Source of the DNA: Candidatus Omnitrophota bacterium
Lineage (GTDB): Bacteria > Omnitrophota > Gorgyraeia > Tantalellales > Tantalellaceae
Assembly: GCA_015231405.1 (NCBI GenBank)
Contig: JADGBR010000032.1
Coordinates: 1 to 41,458 of the forward strand
Direction: 5' to 3'
DNA: 41,458 bases
Part shown: piece by piece, positions 25,542-32,757 of the stretch
Layout of the letters: every line of letters begins with the position of its first letter
How positions within the stretch are numbered: position 1 is the first letter of the stretch
Position numbers and translations under genes: made by a program
Notes under the pieces: generated by a model
Databases searched by the model: none
What the model was told of the DNA's origin: nothing
The model's input: only the letters and a program-made list of their open reading frames with translations

Positions 25542-26223
25542 AATCGAACCTGTATCCGAATTTTTTTACGGTGATTATGAGGTCTTTGGCGTTCCGCAGT
25601 TTTTTTCGAAGGGTCCTTATGTGTACGTCGACCGTCCTGGTCTCGATCCTGGACGAGTTCCCGAAACCCCAGATGTTGTCGAGGAGTTCGTCCCGGGAGA
25701 TGACTTTTCCCCGTGCTTTTACGAGAGCTTTTAGCAGCTCGAACTCTCTTGCTGTGAGCTCCACGGGTTTATCTTTTACGGTAACGGTTATTCTTCCAAA
25801 ATCCACGGCGAGGTCGTTCTTTCTGAACGTGTCCGGGAATATATCCCGCTCTTTGGCGCGCCTCTCGACCGCTTTGACCCGTGCCATTAGCTCTTTTAGA
25901 CTGAAAGGCTTTGTCACGTAGTCGTCCGCTCCGGCATCCAGCCCCGCGACTTTGTCGGATTCCTGGCTTTTGGCTGTGAGCATTATTATCGGGATGGATG
26001 ACGTGCTCGCGGTCTTTTTTAATATTTTACACACGTTCAAGCCGCCTATGCCGGGTAGCATGAGGTCAAGTATGATGAGGCCTGGACGGTCCTTATCCGC
26101 GATATCCAGGGCAGTCTCTCCGTTATCGGACGATATGACGCCGTATCCTTCTTTAAGGAGATTGTATTCCAGCATCTTAGATATGTCCTTATCATCCTCT
26201 ACTATCAGTATCTTATTCTTCAT
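25531..26223 (-). CDS. phoB: Phosphate regulon response regulator PhoB (OmpR family)
   Basis: A 230-residue DNA-binding regulator. The receiver domain has IVEDDKD, the phospho-accepting Asp in LIILDLMLPGIGG, MLTAKSQESDKVAGLDAGADDYVTKPF, and the C-terminal winged helix contains ELTAREFELLKALVKARGKVISRDELLDNIWG and RTVDVHIRTLRKKL. It is expected to bind the 11-base direct repeats before pstS when phosphorylated by PhoR. It overlaps phoR by 11 bases and follows a small secreted-protein gene by seven bases. The start is the ATG at 26223. Confidence 0.95.
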   Translation of the reverse strand: MKNKILIVEDDKDISKMLEYNLLKEGYGVISSDNGETALDIADKDRPGLIILDLMLPGIGGLNVCKILKKTASTSSIPIIMLTAKSQESDKVAGLDAGADDYVTKPFSLKELMARVKAVERRAKERDIFPDTFRKNDLAVDFGRITVTVKDKPVELTAREFELLKALVKARGKVISRDELLDNIWGFGNSSRIETRTVDVHIRTLRKKLRNAKDLIITVKKFGYRFDYEV

Positions 26224-26230
26224 TTGGGCC

Positions 26231-26644
26231 TTATTCGATCTTTCTGAGATCCTCTACGGCGGCCTCGTACGTGGATCCATCGATATCGCCGCTCGCCTTA
26301 TGGTCCAGGAGGACCAGAGCCGAAGAGGCAGGTACTGTTCTTTGCGGCAGGAACTTGTAGAATTTATCAAGTTCCCGGATGAGGTCGTATGGTTTTTCCC
26401 ATCTTTTTTCGGTATAAGGGGGATACATCTTAGGTGCGTTCTCTCCCTGTGCAGGGATGTTGAAGAGAATGGTCTCTTTCATACCGTCTCTGAGACCGGT
26501 GATATATCCCAGTTTGAAATCATCGGATCTGGCCGACCATTCCACGCCGGTCGGCGTGGGATCCTTCTCTTCCTGTGCGGAGGATGATAGAGAGAGGGAA
26601 AGGGCCAATAAAATGAAGACAGAGGCGATTGTTTTTATAGGCAT
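26231..26644 (-). CDS. Small exported protein, possibly Rap1a/Tai-like
   Basis: A 137-residue protein, first gene of the phosphate operon. The ATG at 26644 follows AAGGAATT and yields a signal peptide (MPIKTIASVFILLALSLSLSSSA, cleaved before QEE); the longer track ORF starts at 26704 without support. The mature part contains FKLGYITGLRDGM, a loop with PPYTEKRWEKPYDLIRELDKFYKFLP, and TVPASSALVLLDHKASGD. The GYxxGxxDG start and a C-terminal helix with a buried pattern recall the Rap1a/Tai periplasmic fold, but this is weak. It lies seven bases before phoB and shares its promoter, so it may be phosphate-regulated. Confidence 0.7.
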   Translation of the reverse strand: MPIKTIASVFILLALSLSLSSSAQEEKDPTPTGVEWSARSDDFKLGYITGLRDGMKETILFNIPAQGENAPKMYPPYTEKRWEKPYDLIRELDKFYKFLPQRTVPASSALVLLDHKASGDIDGSTYEAAVEDLRKIE

Positions 26645-26675
26645 AGAATTCCTTGCGCATTTATCCGTCGGAGTT

Positions 26676-26704
26676 ATTATATTACTTTTAAGAGTACGGA
26701 GCAA
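26676..26704 (-). promoter_or_regulatory. Promoter of the phoB-phoR operon
   Basis: On the minus strand TTGCTC (26704-26699), a 17-base spacer and a perfect TATAAT (26681-26676), about 30 bases before the small exported-protein gene that leads phoB and phoR. No clear Pho box was seen here. Confidence 0.55.
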
Positions 26705-26709
26705 GGATA

Positions 26710-26796
26710 GCCTTTAGCGGAAAGCGGATAGCGGTTAGCGTATAGTGGTTAGTATCGAAGAGGCGCGGAATTAGTACTAACCGCTAAAGGCTAGCC
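26710..26796. repeat. Heptamer array F (GCGGTTA type), inverted pair between divergent genes
   Basis: GCGGAAA, GCGGATA, GCGGTTA, GCGTATA, GTGGTTA form a clear seven-base array at about 26717-26751, and GTACTAA, CCGCTAA, AGGCTAG the inverse. The arm GCCTTTAGCGG (26710-26720) pairs perfectly with CCGCTAAAGGC (26781-26791), and the array word AGCGGTTAGTA reappears inverted as TACTAACCGCT. Unlike the other arrays it lies between divergent genes rather than at a 3' end. Confidence 0.75.
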
Positions 26797-26811
26797 AAAA
26801 AGACTTTTCCC

Positions 26812-26840
26812 TTGACCTTCGCCAATATAGCGGGTAACCT
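26812..26840 (+). promoter_or_regulatory. Possible promoter of the cysteine-PAS kinase
   Basis: TTGACC (26812-26817), a 17-base spacer and TAACCT (26835-26840), 35 bases before the kinase ATG. The -10 element is poor, so the call is weak. Confidence 0.3.
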
Positions 26841-26875
26841 AATGAAAAGGAAGACCCGTAAAAATCCCTCACAAT

Positions 26876-27958
26876 ATGGACGAACCTATAAACATCAGAA
26901 CAGACGAAATATACAAAGGGCTTTTTGTCCAAGCCGTGGAGAAATACCCGGGTATAATACTATTCCTCGGTGGGGAGGCGGTAAAATACTGCAACTTATT
27001 CGCTCTCAGGCAGTTCGGAATTTCGCCCGAAGAGTGTGAAGGGAAAACACTGGGAGAACTTTTTAAATGCGCCAATTGTGCCCCTAAAGGCATGCGCTGC
27101 GGCGGATCGGACAAGTGCGGGGAATGCGGTAAAAATTCTCTTTTTCTTTCGGGGTTGAAAGATCCGGTGAATAGAAGAGATTGGAAGTTATCGATCATCC
27201 GGGACGGGAAGGAAGAGGCCAGGATGTTGAGGATATGGGCGGAACCGGCCGGCGGACCGGGAAAGGACATGGTGATCTGCTACATACAAGATGTGAGCGA
27301 CGAGAAAATGAGAGAAATACTCGAGAACACTTTTTTTCATGACATACTGAATGAGGCCAGCATCCTGAAAGGATATACGGATAATATGAATGACGGTTTG
27401 CTGAAGTGCGACGCCGGCTCAATGGGAAAAGTTCTCAATTTTGCCGAAGGGATCATAGATACGATACAGACCCAAAGAGATCTCCTGATAGCGGAAAGGG
27501 GGTTTTACAGGCCCATGGCGAGGAAATTCGACGTAAAGGAGTTTTTCACTGAGATCACGGAAGTAATGGCATCCAGCAGGTCGGGGGCCAAGAGGAACAT
27601 AGTTTTTTCATGCGAGGGCGCGGGTGAGCCCGTTATTAACGCTGATAAGGGCCTTCTGAAAAGGATCGTGATCAACCTGGTCAAGAACGCGCTCGAAGCT
27701 ACTGACGTCAAAACTATTGTCAAAGTCGAATTCCGGTCCGAGAACGGTAAGAACGTATTATCTGTGAATAATCCCGGAGCGATGCCGCGGGAGATCGCGA
27801 ATCAGATGTTCTTGAAGGGTTTCTCCACAAAAGGTAAAGGCAGAGGTCTGGGAACTTACAGCGCCAAATTTTTTACGGAGAGGTTTTTGAACGGAGAGGT
27901 AAGTTTCCGTTCTGACGAAGGTGAAGGTACTACTTTTTTCGTCAAATTTCCGGGGTAA
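26876..27958 (+). CDS. Soluble histidine kinase with cysteine-cluster PAS domain
   Basis: A 360-residue kinase with no membrane segment. The N-terminal PAS domain (about residues 15-145) carries five cysteines in CANCAPKGMRCGGSDKCGECG, spaced C-x2-C-x6-C-x5-C-x2-C. This resembles the conserved cysteine cluster (FxCxxx..GCGxxxxCxxCG) of a group of PAS-type kinases in anaerobic bacteria, suggesting metal or Fe-S based redox sensing. The dimerisation helix is of the short HD-x-x-N type (FFHDILNEASILKGYTDNM) and the ATPase domain has NLVKNALEAT and GKGRGLGTYSAKF. The ATG at 26876 has no good ribosome binding site. No response regulator is adjacent, so it is an orphan; the nearest are phoB (divergent) and the receiver at 1607. 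Confidence 0.85.
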   Translation: MDEPINIRTDEIYKGLFVQAVEKYPGIILFLGGEAVKYCNLFALRQFGISPEECEGKTLGELFKCANCAPKGMRCGGSDKCGECGKNSLFLSGLKDPVNRRDWKLSIIRDGKEEARMLRIWAEPAGGPGKDMVICYIQDVSDEKMREILENTFFHDILNEASILKGYTDNMNDGLLKCDAGSMGKVLNFAEGIIDTIQTQRDLLIAERGFYRPMARKFDVKEFFTEITEVMASSRSGAKRNIVFSCEGAGEPVINADKGLLKRIVINLVKNALEATDVKTIVKVEFRSENGKNVLSVNNPGAMPREIANQMFLKGFSTKGKGRGLGTYSAKFFTERFLNGEVSFRSDEGEGTTFFVKFPG

Positions 27959-27978
27959 ATGTAATGATAAAAGATCCA

Positions 27979-28020
27979 CACCACCCGAACCGCGAATCAC
28001 GAACCACTAACCACGATCGG
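27979..28020. repeat. Heptamer array G (CGAACCA/CGAATCA type)
   Basis: CCCGAAC, CGCGAAT, CACGAAC, CACTAAC, CACGATC run between the kinase stop and the LolA-like start. The word is that of the right arm of array A 24 kb away. No inverted partner is visible nearby. It creates the odd residues PNRESRTTNHDRE in the long track ORF. Confidence 0.65.
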
Positions 28021-28044
28021 GAACTGGCTGGGGCGGTTAACGCT

Positions 28045-28836
28045 ATGTCGGCGGGACTTTCTTTTATGATGTGTGCGCTAGCGGTCTTCGCTCCGATGGC
28101 GTCCGCTATCGACGCCGGCGAGATCATCGGGAAGTGCAGGGCGGCGGCATATTCCGCGGGGAAGGATTCGAGGTCTGAGGTCCGGATGGTCACTGAGCGT
28201 AAGGATGGAGCCGTGACGGAAAAAGAGATGACGCTCTTAAGCATCGATATCGGGGATAATGGCGCACAGAGGTATTATATCAGGATAAATAAGCCTCCCG
28301 CGTCGCACGGATTGACATACATGATCTGGAAAAATACCGACTTAGAGGACGACGTGTGGCAGTATATCCCGGGGGCCGACGGCGCGGCTCATTTTCCCGC
28401 CGGAGAGGAACGTTCCGCTTTCGAGGGATCTTGTCTCACTTTCGAGGATATTTCCGGAAGGGGGGCCGAGAAGGATACGCATACTCTTCACAATGACGAG
28501 CCGGCTTTTTGGGTGTTGAAAAGCGTGTCTCGGGACTCGGGGCCGGTCGAATTCTCCTATTATCTTACCTGGGTGGATAAAAGTACTTATCTTCCCGGAA
28601 AGGTAGAGTTCTACGACAAGGGGGGGAGGATGTACAAGAGGACCCTTGTCCTTGAAGTGAAAGAGATACAGGGTATTCCTACCGTGGTCGCAAAAAGAAC
28701 GCAGATCTTATCCTCCGGGACGAACACCTTGTGGTCTGTATCGGGTACGGCTTATAACCAGGGTTTGAGCGAGGATATATTTACGGAACGGTCTATGAAA
28801 GAGCCGCCGGTCGAGTTGGGGGGGCAGGTATATTGA
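28045..28836 (+). CDS. LolA-like outer membrane lipoprotein-sorting protein (PF17131 type)
   Basis: A 263-residue periplasmic protein with the LolA-like fold that holds hydrophobic lipid or lipoprotein cargo. Family blocks are RSEVRMVTERKDGAVTEKEMTL, RYYIRINKPPASHGLTYMIWKN, DDVWQYIPG, FEGSCLTFEDISGRG, STYLPGKVEFYDKGGRMYKR and a C-terminal YNQGLSEDIFTERSMK. I choose the ATG at 28045, which starts a signal peptide (MSAGLSFMMCALAVFAPMASA); the track start at 27964 would read through heptamer array G into it. Its ribosome binding site is weak (GGGGCGG). Members are often near RND-type exporters; none is present here. The next ORF starts five bases after its stop. Confidence 0.85.
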   Translation: MSAGLSFMMCALAVFAPMASAIDAGEIIGKCRAAAYSAGKDSRSEVRMVTERKDGAVTEKEMTLLSIDIGDNGAQRYYIRINKPPASHGLTYMIWKNTDLEDDVWQYIPGADGAAHFPAGEERSAFEGSCLTFEDISGRGAEKDTHTLHNDEPAFWVLKSVSRDSGPVEFSYYLTWVDKSTYLPGKVEFYDKGGRMYKRTLVLEVKEIQGIPTVVAKRTQILSSGTNTLWSVSGTAYNQGLSEDIFTERSMKEPPVELGGQVY

Positions 28837-28841
28837 AAGAC

Positions 28842-29000
28842 ATGAAAAGTAAAACGTTGTGCGAGATCGCCAAGAAAACCAATATCAAAAAAAAGATAGA
28901 AAACTACGCGGAACTCGTTAAGGATCCCGGTTACGTTTGCGTAAAGTGCGGCCGGGCGGCCGCGGATAAAGGGAATTTGTGCAAACCGGTGAAGATATAG
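28842..29000 (+). CDS. 52-residue zinc-ribbon-like small protein
   Basis: Missed by the ORF track because it is under 60 codons. It starts at the ATG five bases after the LolA-like stop and encodes MKSKTLCEIAKKTNIKKK, then a compact VCVKCGRAAADKGNLCKP motif with three Cys (C-x2-C-x10-C); a fourth Cys at residue 7 could complete a metal site. Small proteins ending in CxxCGR...NLCKP occur in several anaerobic lineages, as far as I recall, without known function. The Shine-Dalgarno-like GGGGGGCAGG is about 15 bases upstream, so coupling to the upstream gene is likely. The coding reading is supported by codon use and context, not by a known homologue. Confidence 0.6.
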   Translation: MKSKTLCEIAKKTNIKKKIENYAELVKDPGYVCVKCGRAAADKGNLCKPVKI

Positions 29001-29002
29001 AG

Positions 29003-29074
29003 GCATAGTGCAGAGCGCATGGCGTAAAGGGTAAGGATAGGATACAAATACGCTCTGCGCTATGCGCTCTGCCG
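29003..29074. repeat. Heptamer array H (GCATAGT/GCAGAGC), inverted pair
   Basis: GCATAGT, GCAGAGC, GCATGGC, GTAAAGG, GTAAGGA begin two bases after the stop of the small zinc-ribbon gene. CGCTCTGCGCTATGC (29051-29065) is the reverse complement of GCATAGTGCAGAGCG (29003-29017) with one mismatch. It ends just before the ppx ribosome binding site. Confidence 0.75.
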
Positions 29075-29089
29075 ACAGATGGAGGATCA

Positions 29090-30628
29090 ATGCCTAAAGC
29101 TGTAATAGATATAGGGTCGAACTCGATAAAACTGGCTATCGGCGAGATTTCGGGGAATAAGGTCGAGGTCATAGAATTCCTCAAGAATATCGTGGGTCTT
29201 GGAAAATCGGCTTTCTACAAGGGCGTTATATCGCAGGAGGCCATACAGCAGACGGTCACTATCCTCAGGAAATACAAGGATAAGCTGAAGGAATATAAAA
29301 TAGCCCCTTCCGAAGTCAAGGTCATAGCCACGACCGCGATAAGGGAAGCCGGGAACAGGGATATTTTCATAGACAATGTGCAGAGGAAGACGGATCTTAA
29401 AGTGGACATACTGGACGTCGGGACGGTAAGCTACTACATAGAGTCTTATTTCGCGCACAAGCTTAAGTCCAAGTTCGCCATCAGCGAGGAGACGTTCATA
29501 ATCGCTGAACTGGGTACGGGGGGGCTCGATATCTCCTGCAAGGAAAAAGGCTACACTCTCTTCAATATGAGCCTTCCGATCGGGACGCTCAGGCTCGCGA
29601 GCCTCATCGGGAGGCTCGGCGGGAGCCTCGAGGAGAACATGGAGGCCACCGCGGATTACATCGATAACGAGTTCTCTTTCCTTAAGAAGAACATCAGGGA
29701 TATCAAGATAGACGACGTGATCCTGATCGACGAGAATTACGCGCGGCTTGTGCAGAACATCATCAAGTCAGGCTCTTCCGGGGAGAACCTTTACAAGTTC
29801 ACGTCAAAAGAGATAGAGAGGATGATCGAGAAGCTCAGGGACAAGAATTTCGAGGAGATAAGCCATGATTACAAGATACCGATAGAGATCGCCGACACTA
29901 TCCTGGCTTACGCGGTGGTCCTTGAGAATTTCTGCTCCCTCATCAAGAAGGGGCACATACACATAATCGATATATCGCTTTCCGAGGCGGTGCTCGCCAA
30001 CATGCTGTTCGACGTGAAGCTGTTCTCGGAGCTTGACGATATGAAACAGCTGGTGTCGGAGGCGAGGTTCGTCTGCAGAAAGTACGGGCTGGATATAGAG
30101 CACCCCGAACACGTGGCGCGCCTTTCGGGCATAATGTTCGAAGCGATGAAGGAGTACCTGGGGCTTAAGTCGGACGACAAGAAATATATTATTCTCGCTT
30201 CGTACCTCCACGACATAGGTATTTTCATATACAACAGGTCGCACCACAAGCATTCGGAATATATCCTCCAGTACTTGAATTTTGTAGGGCTTTCGGAGGA
30301 AGAGCAGAAGGTGATAGCGTGCGTAGCGAGGTACCACCGTAGGGCTACCCCTCAGGACAGCCACTATCTTTACTCGTCGCTCCCTTACGACAGGAAGATA
30401 CTTGTCCATAAGTTGAGCGCAATACTCAGGATAACGAACGCCCTCGACGCCACGCATAAGCAGAAAGTGAAGAAGTTCGAGGTGGTAGTGACGAAGGATG
30501 AGAATTTCATACTGAACGTCCATACCAACAAGAATTTTATCATAGAAAAGTCGGAGTTCATGCTTAAAAGGGATTATTTCAGGGAGATAACGGGCAGCGA
30601 CGTGACGCTCAGCATAAAGGCGGGATGA
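29090..30628 (+). CDS. ppx: Exopolyphosphatase / pppGpp phosphatase family protein with C-terminal HD domain
   Basis: Ppx/GppA enzymes remove terminal phosphates from polyphosphate or from pppGpp. Residues 1-300 are the actin-like catalytic core: VIDIGSNSIKLAIGEI (phosphate 1 loop), VIATTAIREAGN, and ELGTGGLDISC, which replaces the usual GGGS/T phosphate loop with GTGGLD. Residues about 330-512 are an HD-type domain (YLHDIGIFIYNRSHHKHSEY, ARYHRRATPQ, KLSAILRITNALDATH). Length 512 is usual for two-domain Ppx. GGAGG precedes the ATG. It lies one base before ppk1, so polyphosphate synthesis and breakdown are coexpressed. The altered second phosphate loop may change substrate preference. Confidence 0.93.
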   Translation: MPKAVIDIGSNSIKLAIGEISGNKVEVIEFLKNIVGLGKSAFYKGVISQEAIQQTVTILRKYKDKLKEYKIAPSEVKVIATTAIREAGNRDIFIDNVQRKTDLKVDILDVGTVSYYIESYFAHKLKSKFAISEETFIIAELGTGGLDISCKEKGYTLFNMSLPIGTLRLASLIGRLGGSLEENMEATADYIDNEFSFLKKNIRDIKIDDVILIDENYARLVQNIIKSGSSGENLYKFTSKEIERMIEKLRDKNFEEISHDYKIPIEIADTILAYAVVLENFCSLIKKGHIHIIDISLSEAVLANMLFDVKLFSELDDMKQLVSEARFVCRKYGLDIEHPEHVARLSGIMFEAMKEYLGLKSDDKKYIILASYLHDIGIFIYNRSHHKHSEYILQYLNFVGLSEEEQKVIACVARYHRRATPQDSHYLYSSLPYDRKILVHKLSAILRITNALDATHKQKVKKFEVVVTKDENFILNVHTNKNFIIEKSEFMLKRDYFREITGSDVTLSIKAG

Positions 30629-30629
30629 C

Positions 30630-32654
30630 ATGGCTAAGAACGACCCTAAAGACATATACATACACCGTGACATAAGCTGGCTGGATTTCAATGAGAGGGT
30701 GCTGGAGGAGGCGGAAGATCCGGCCAATCCTATACTCGAAAGGCTGAGGTTCATGGCTATTTTCGCCAATAACCTCGATGAGTTCTTTATGGTCAGGGTA
30801 TCGGGCGTGAAGAGGCTGATAGACGCCGGCTATAACAGCAAGGACAAGTTCGGCTGGTACCCTTATGACCTTTATAAGGTCATAACGGAGAGGACGGACG
30901 CACTTTCTAAAAGGCTGTATGACCTCCGCGACAGGAAAATTATGAAGGATCTGGCTAAAAACCTTATTTTTGTCAAACGATACGAGGAGCTTGACCCGGA
31001 ACAGCTCAAATACGCTAAGAAATATTTTAACGACACCCTGTACCCTATAATAACCCCTATTGCCGTGGACCAGGGGCACCCTTTTCCCATAATACTCTCG
31101 AAATCCCTTTCTTTTGCCGTAGAACTCGCGATATATAAGAAAAAATGTTTCGCGGTGATCATAGTACCCCAGAACGTGCCCAGGCTCATCAAGCTTCCTT
31201 CCGAAAGGGACGAGCTTAACTATATCCTCATGGAAGAAGTGATGAAGAACAATATCGAAAGATTCTTCAGGGGCCACAAGCTCGTGAATAAGTTCCTTTT
31301 CAGGGTAATAAGGGATAGCGAGCTGTCAGTCGATGAGGAGTATGAGGAAGACCTTCTTTCCGCGATAGACGCTGAAATTAAGAAAAGGCCGCGCGCCAAG
31401 GTCATTGCTCTCGAGGTGGAGAAGGACTCGTCCCCGGAGCTTTTGGCGAACATATGCGAAAGCATAGTCTTCCCGTTCGAAGAGGTGACGAGGATCAACA
31501 ACGACCTGGACCTAACTTATTTTTTCGAGATGGCGTCGCTGGTCCCAATGACCAACCTCTGCTATAAGAGCTTTGTTCCGGCCTCCATCCAGTACGGGAA
31601 TATATTCGATAAAATGAAAGAAGGGGACTTTATCATTCACCTCCCGTTCCAGTCGTTCAAGCCGACGGTCGACCTCGTGAAAAGCGCGTCCGTCGATCCC
31701 GGGGTCCTCGCCATAAAGATGACGCTTTACAGGACGAACAGGGATTCGGATATTGTGAAGGCACTGAAAGAGGCCGCTAAGAACAAAAAACAGGTCACGG
31801 TACTCGTCGAGATAAAGGCCAGGTTCGATGAGGAAGCGAACATAAGGTGGGCGAGGGAACTGGAGGAGTCAGGATGCCATGTCATGTACGGCATTCCCGG
31901 CATGAAGATACATTCGAAGATAACGCTCGTAATAAGGAGGGAAGAGGACAGGATACGGCGCTATGTCCATCTTTCCACCGGTAACTATAACGAGAAAACG
32001 GCTTCGCTCTATACGGACTGCGGTTATTTCACCGCTAACGACGATTTTGCCAGGGACATCTCCGATGTTTTTAACGTCATAACGGGATACTCTCTTCCTT
32101 CCCGGTGGAAAAGGATAGTGGCGAGCCCATACGATCTCAGGCAGTATTACATCGAGCTTATCGATAAAGAGATAGAGTCCCAGAAGAGTCACGGGAACGG
32201 GGGCATATTCGCCAAGCTGAACTCGCTCGAGGACGTCTTTATCATAGATAAACTTTATGAGGCGTCGAAAGCGGGCGTTAAGATAAATCTGCTGGTCAGG
32301 GGTATATGCGCGCTTGTTCCGGGCGTTAAAGGCCTTTCCGAGAACATCAGCGTGAGGAGCATAGTCGGGCGTTTTCTCGAGCACAGCAGGGTATTCATTA
32401 CGAATAACAATAACGATAAAAGGATCTTTCTCTCTTCGGCGGACTGGATGAGGCGCAATTTCGACAGGCGGATAGAGCTTCTCTTCGAGATCTACGACGA
32501 AAAGATCAAGGACCACCTGAAAATGGTAATGGAGCTTTACTGGAAAGACGACGTAAAAGCGCGGATACTTACCGCCCAGGGGAAATACGAAAGAGCGGTG
32601 CGCGGCTCCGAGCCGGTCAACGCGCAGGAGAATCTGATCGGGCTTTATTCGTAG
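30630..32654 (+). CDS. ppk1: Polyphosphate kinase 1
   Basis: Reversibly polymerises the gamma phosphate of ATP into polyphosphate. A 674-residue protein with all PPK1 domains: N-terminal RDISWLDFNERVLEEA, the head domain DEFFMVRVSGVKR, then two phospholipase-D-like C-terminal domains. The autophosphorylated His is His428 in GMKIHSKITLV, followed by HLSTGNYNEKTASLYTDCG and the second-domain block FLSSADWMRRNFDRRIELLFEI. It begins one base after the ppx stop, and a CHAD protein follows after heptamer array I. With pst and pho genes 4 kb away it forms a phosphate uptake-and-storage region. Confidence 0.98.
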   Translation: MAKNDPKDIYIHRDISWLDFNERVLEEAEDPANPILERLRFMAIFANNLDEFFMVRVSGVKRLIDAGYNSKDKFGWYPYDLYKVITERTDALSKRLYDLRDRKIMKDLAKNLIFVKRYEELDPEQLKYAKKYFNDTLYPIITPIAVDQGHPFPIILSKSLSFAVELAIYKKKCFAVIIVPQNVPRLIKLPSERDELNYILMEEVMKNNIERFFRGHKLVNKFLFRVIRDSELSVDEEYEEDLLSAIDAEIKKRPRAKVIALEVEKDSSPELLANICESIVFPFEEVTRINNDLDLTYFFEMASLVPMTNLCYKSFVPASIQYGNIFDKMKEGDFIIHLPFQSFKPTVDLVKSASVDPGVLAIKMTLYRTNRDSDIVKALKEAAKNKKQVTVLVEIKARFDEEANIRWARELEESGCHVMYGIPGMKIHSKITLVIRREEDRIRRYVHLSTGNYNEKTASLYTDCGYFTANDDFARDISDVFNVITGYSLPSRWKRIVASPYDLRQYYIELIDKEIESQKSHGNGGIFAKLNSLEDVFIIDKLYEASKAGVKINLLVRGICALVPGVKGLSENISVRSIVGRFLEHSRVFITNNNNDKRIFLSSADWMRRNFDRRIELLFEIYDEKIKDHLKMVMELYWKDDVKARILTAQGKYERAVRGSEPVNAQENLIGLYS

Positions 32655-32663
32655 GGGGCGGGG

Positions 32664-32757
32664 GGATAAGGGATTCAGAATCCAGAATTCAGAATCCAGA
32701 ATACAGAATACAGAATACGGAATACGGAATACAGAATACGGAATTTGGGATTTGAGA
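32664..32757. repeat. Heptamer array I (GAATACA/GAATCCA), 13 units, ends at CHAD start
   Basis: About thirteen contiguous units (GGATTCA, GAATCCA, GAATTCA, GAATCCA, GAATACA x2, GAATACG x2, GAATACA, GAATACG, GAATTTG, GGATTTG). It is the longest and cleanest array of the window and has no inverted partner. It directly precedes the CHAD start codon, so the ribosome binding region of that gene is made of repeat. Confidence 0.9.

Noticed and set aside
27964-28044. N-terminal extension of the LolA-like protein
   Set aside because: It would translate heptamer array G and bury the signal peptide; the ATG at 28045 fits export better.
29804-30769. 321-codon minus-strand ORF across ppx and ppk1
   Set aside because: It spans the junction of two well-supported genes on the opposite strand and has no protein features of its own.
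32664-32757. Heptamer arrays considered as CRISPR arrays
   Set aside because: Units are seven bases with no spacers and no cas genes are present.
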